Source: Winogradskyella ouciana
GTDB lineage: Bacteria; Bacteroidota; Bacteroidia; Flavobacteriales; Flavobacteriaceae
Direction of reading: 5' to 3'
DNA length: 64,000 bases
Assembly (NCBI RefSeq): GCF_009709615.1
Contig: NZ_WJYA01000002.1
Span: 310,001 to 374,000 of the forward strand
Shown: piece after piece, positions 62,457-64,000 of the stretch
How the letters are laid out: every line of letters begins with the position of its first letter
Numbering within the stretch: the first letter of the stretch is position 1
Position numbers and translations under genes: made by a program
The notes under the pieces: model-generated
Seen by the model: only the letters and a program-made list of their open reading frames with translations
Told to the model about the DNA's origin: nothing
Database searches by the model: none

Positions 62457-63239
62457 TTATTTACGCTCTTTCTCAAATTCTTTACGAATCGCATAGATTA
62501 CAGCTTCCTCTGATATTTTAGGTTTTGAATCTTGTTGACTATGTAAAAGTGCCCTACGAAGTACATTAATTAATGCGCCTCCAGTGAGTTCATAATTTTC
62601 AGAAGATTGTCTAATAAACTCTTCATCAAGACTGTATTCTTTAGAAAATATGCGTTTCCAAAGCATATACCTTTCTTCTTTATTTGGCATTTTAAACGGA
62701 ACTAGTAATTGAAATCGGCGCGAAAAAGCTTCATCTATATGGCTCTTAAGATTGGATGCAATAATAGTCAATCCAGAAAAATCTTCAATTCTCTGCAGAA
62801 TATAGGCGATTTCTTTATTTGCATGACGATCATTGGGAGAAGGTGCTTTTGTGCGTTTACCAAAAAGGGCATCAGCTTCATCAAAAAATAAAATCCATTT
62901 ATTATTTTCAGCCTGATCAAAAACTTCAGCTAGTTTTTTTTCTGTTTCTCCTATGTATTTTGAAAACACCATGGATAAATCTATCTTATAAACAGGTTTG
63001 TTGACGGATTTTCCTATTAGCGAGGCTGTTAAAGTCTTTCCTGTACCAGATGGTCCATAAAACAAAGCACGATAACCAGGTTTCAACCATTTATTAAGAT
63101 GAGCATCCTCTTTAATGTTTTTCTCTAATTTTAACCACATTAAAATTTCATCAATATCATTCTTTACGCTTTTGGGCAAAACTAAATCTTCCCAATTTAA
63201 TTCAGTCGTTAATAATCTTGCTGGTGTTAAATAGTCCAA
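62457..63239 (-). CDS. AAA ATPase, short form
   Basis: 260 residues: Walker A FYGPSGTGKTLTASLIG, Walker B WILFFDEADALFGKR, sensor 1 LTIIASNLK, Arg finger region IDEAFSRRFQLLVPF and a C-terminal lid. Closely resembles the ATPase half of a class that in Bacteroidota is often 440 residues long and linked to contractile injection systems. The N-terminal half is absent here and the region upstream holds an attC-like site, so it looks cut down or recruited as a cassette. No injection-system genes are in the window. Confidence 0.8.
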   Translation of the reverse strand: MDYLTPARLLTTELNWEDLVLPKSVKNDIDEILMWLKLEKNIKEDAHLNKWLKPGYRALFYGPSGTGKTLTASLIGKSVNKPVYKIDLSMVFSKYIGETEKKLAEVFDQAENNKWILFFDEADALFGKRTKAPSPNDRHANKEIAYILQRIEDFSGLTIIASNLKSHIDEAFSRRFQLLVPFKMPNKEERYMLWKRIFSKEYSLDEEFIRQSSENYELTGGALINVLRRALLHSQQDSKPKISEEAVIYAIRKEFEKERK

Positions 63240-63264
63240 ATTGTTGATTTATAGCGTTTAAGTT

Positions 63265-63400
63265 CTGTAAAGAACGGTTGTTGGTGTAGCTTCTAGCTTA
63301 ATTACACGTTGTGTTATTACGCTGTGGATTAAAGATAGCGAATAAGATTGAATTTATAAGTTGAAATACAGCCACAATGAATTATAGTCGTTGTTGTACG
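63265..63400 (-). repeat. attC-like site, best preserved of the second block
   Basis: Minus strand: CGTACAACAACGACTATAATTCATTG at its 5' end is near identical to attC 2 (GTACAACAACGTGTATAATTAATTG). Then ATTCGCTATCTTTAATCCAC and an end CAACAACCGTTCTTTACAG. 136 bases long between the NHL and AAA genes. Confidence 0.65.
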
Positions 63401-63406
63401 ACGTTT

Positions 63407-64000
63407 TTATTTTAATTCAAATTTCTGAATTCTATTGCCTAAAATATCTCCAACATAAATACTCCCATCATTATCAATTTGAATGTCGTGATATCTTGAA
63501 ATCGGACCATCATAAAATCCAGTTCTACCGAATTGCAATTGTAGATTAATATCTAAATCAAAGCGAAAAATATCAGAGCCTTTTACAATAGTATCATTTA
63601 CAGTCAGATAATCTATTCCAAACAAATGGTTGTTTTTATTATCGATAGTAACAGAATATAATTGTTCGGTTATTTTATTCTGCCAAACCGCAATAAAATT
63701 TCCAATGGCATCAAATTTTTGAATTCTGTTGTTTTCTCTGTCAGCCACATAAACATTGCCCTCATTGTCTAAATCAATTCCGTGTGGAATATTAAACTCT
63801 CCCTGCTTATTTCCGAATTTGCCCCATTCAAATAAGTAAGTTCCGTCTTTAGAAAATTTAATAACTCGACTATTGCCATATCCATCACTCACGTAGAAAG
63901 AACCATCAGCTGTAACAGCAACATCTGTAGGAAGATTAAAATGTTCAGAATCGTTTCCTGAAACTTTAGCTTCTCCTAATGTCATTAATAAATTTCCACT
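63407..64000 (-). CDS. NHL-repeat beta-propeller protein, C-terminal part
   Basis: At least 197 residues; the frame is open to the right edge, so the start is outside the window. Repeats NLPTDVAVTADGSFYVSDGYGNSRV and NIPHGIDLDNEGNVYVADRENNRIQKFD are typical NHL blades, closest to the propeller lyase-type family. It probably folds outside the cell. The stop is 6 bases before the attC-like site, so it would be the next unit of the second array. Confidence 0.8.
   Translation of the reverse strand, partial: SGNLLMTLGEAKVSGNDSEHFNLPTDVAVTADGSFYVSDGYGNSRVIKFSKDGTYLFEWGKFGNKQGEFNIPHGIDLDNEGNVYVADRENNRIQKFDAIGNFIAVWQNKITEQLYSVTIDNKNNHLFGIDYLTVNDTIVKGSDIFRFDLDINLQLQFGRTGFYDGPISRYHDIQIDNDGSIYVGDILGNRIQKFELK

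Noticed and set aside
62457..63239. Contractile injection system locus
   Set aside because: Only a short AAA ATPase is present; no sheath, tube, baseplate or spike genes are seen in the window.

Overview
The window is AT-rich DNA from a marine-type member of the Bacteroidota, most likely family Flavobacteriaceae. The signs are a BshA bacillithiol glycosyltransferase, flavobacterial lipoproteins and DUF6090 paralogs, TonB-dependent uptake, Bacteroidota-style -7 boxes (TAnnTTTG), few Shine-Dalgarno sites, and several TTG/GTG starts. No rRNA, tRNA or CRISPR array was recognised. Assignments rest on reading motifs and family resemblance; no search was run.

Layout. 1-18.1 kb is ordinary chromosome: the 5' end of an SDF-family symporter, aroC, an LpxH-like phosphatase, a large FAD/Fe-S dehydrogenase, a radical SAM/DUF4130 DNA-repair pair behind palindromic operators, a GH3-family enzyme, a Cys-rich copper-binding protein, gcvT, a pterin dehydratase and a YebC regulator. 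18.1-33 kb is the most interesting part. A tyrosine recombinase on the minus strand faces away from six consecutive plus-strand gene units, each followed by a 130-205 base imperfect palindrome. In five of the six units the first 9-10 bases of the unit are the exact reverse complement of the first bases of its own downstream palindrome, which is the hallmark of integron gene cassettes and attC sites. I read this as an integron-like system with a candidate attI at about 19297. Its cassettes carry a serine hydrolase, a DUF1963 protein, a 6.7-kb metal-resistance block (TonB receptor, Fur-type regulator, DUF3703, MerTP-like, GDCCVxC, P1B ATPase), a lipoprotein, a second lipoprotein and a SUKH-like protein. 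An IS110-family element sits inside the fourth attC; its presumed bridge RNA contains a 10-base guide that matches that attC.

34.3-51.7 kb is again core genome: bshA, a NagZ/beta-lactamase fusion, serB, two PH-domain membrane proteins, an Fe-S electron-transfer pair with a newly noticed 56-residue membrane protein between them, an MCE protein, a cell-wall amidase, lptD and ridA. 51.7-64 kb is a second accessory block, entirely on the minus strand, with degenerate attC-like sequences between genes, an IS110 remnant inside one of them, a sulfatase gene interrupted by one stop codon, gene fragments, DUF6090 paralogs, hydrolases and a short AAA ATPase. It looks like an older, decaying cassette array in the opposite orientation.
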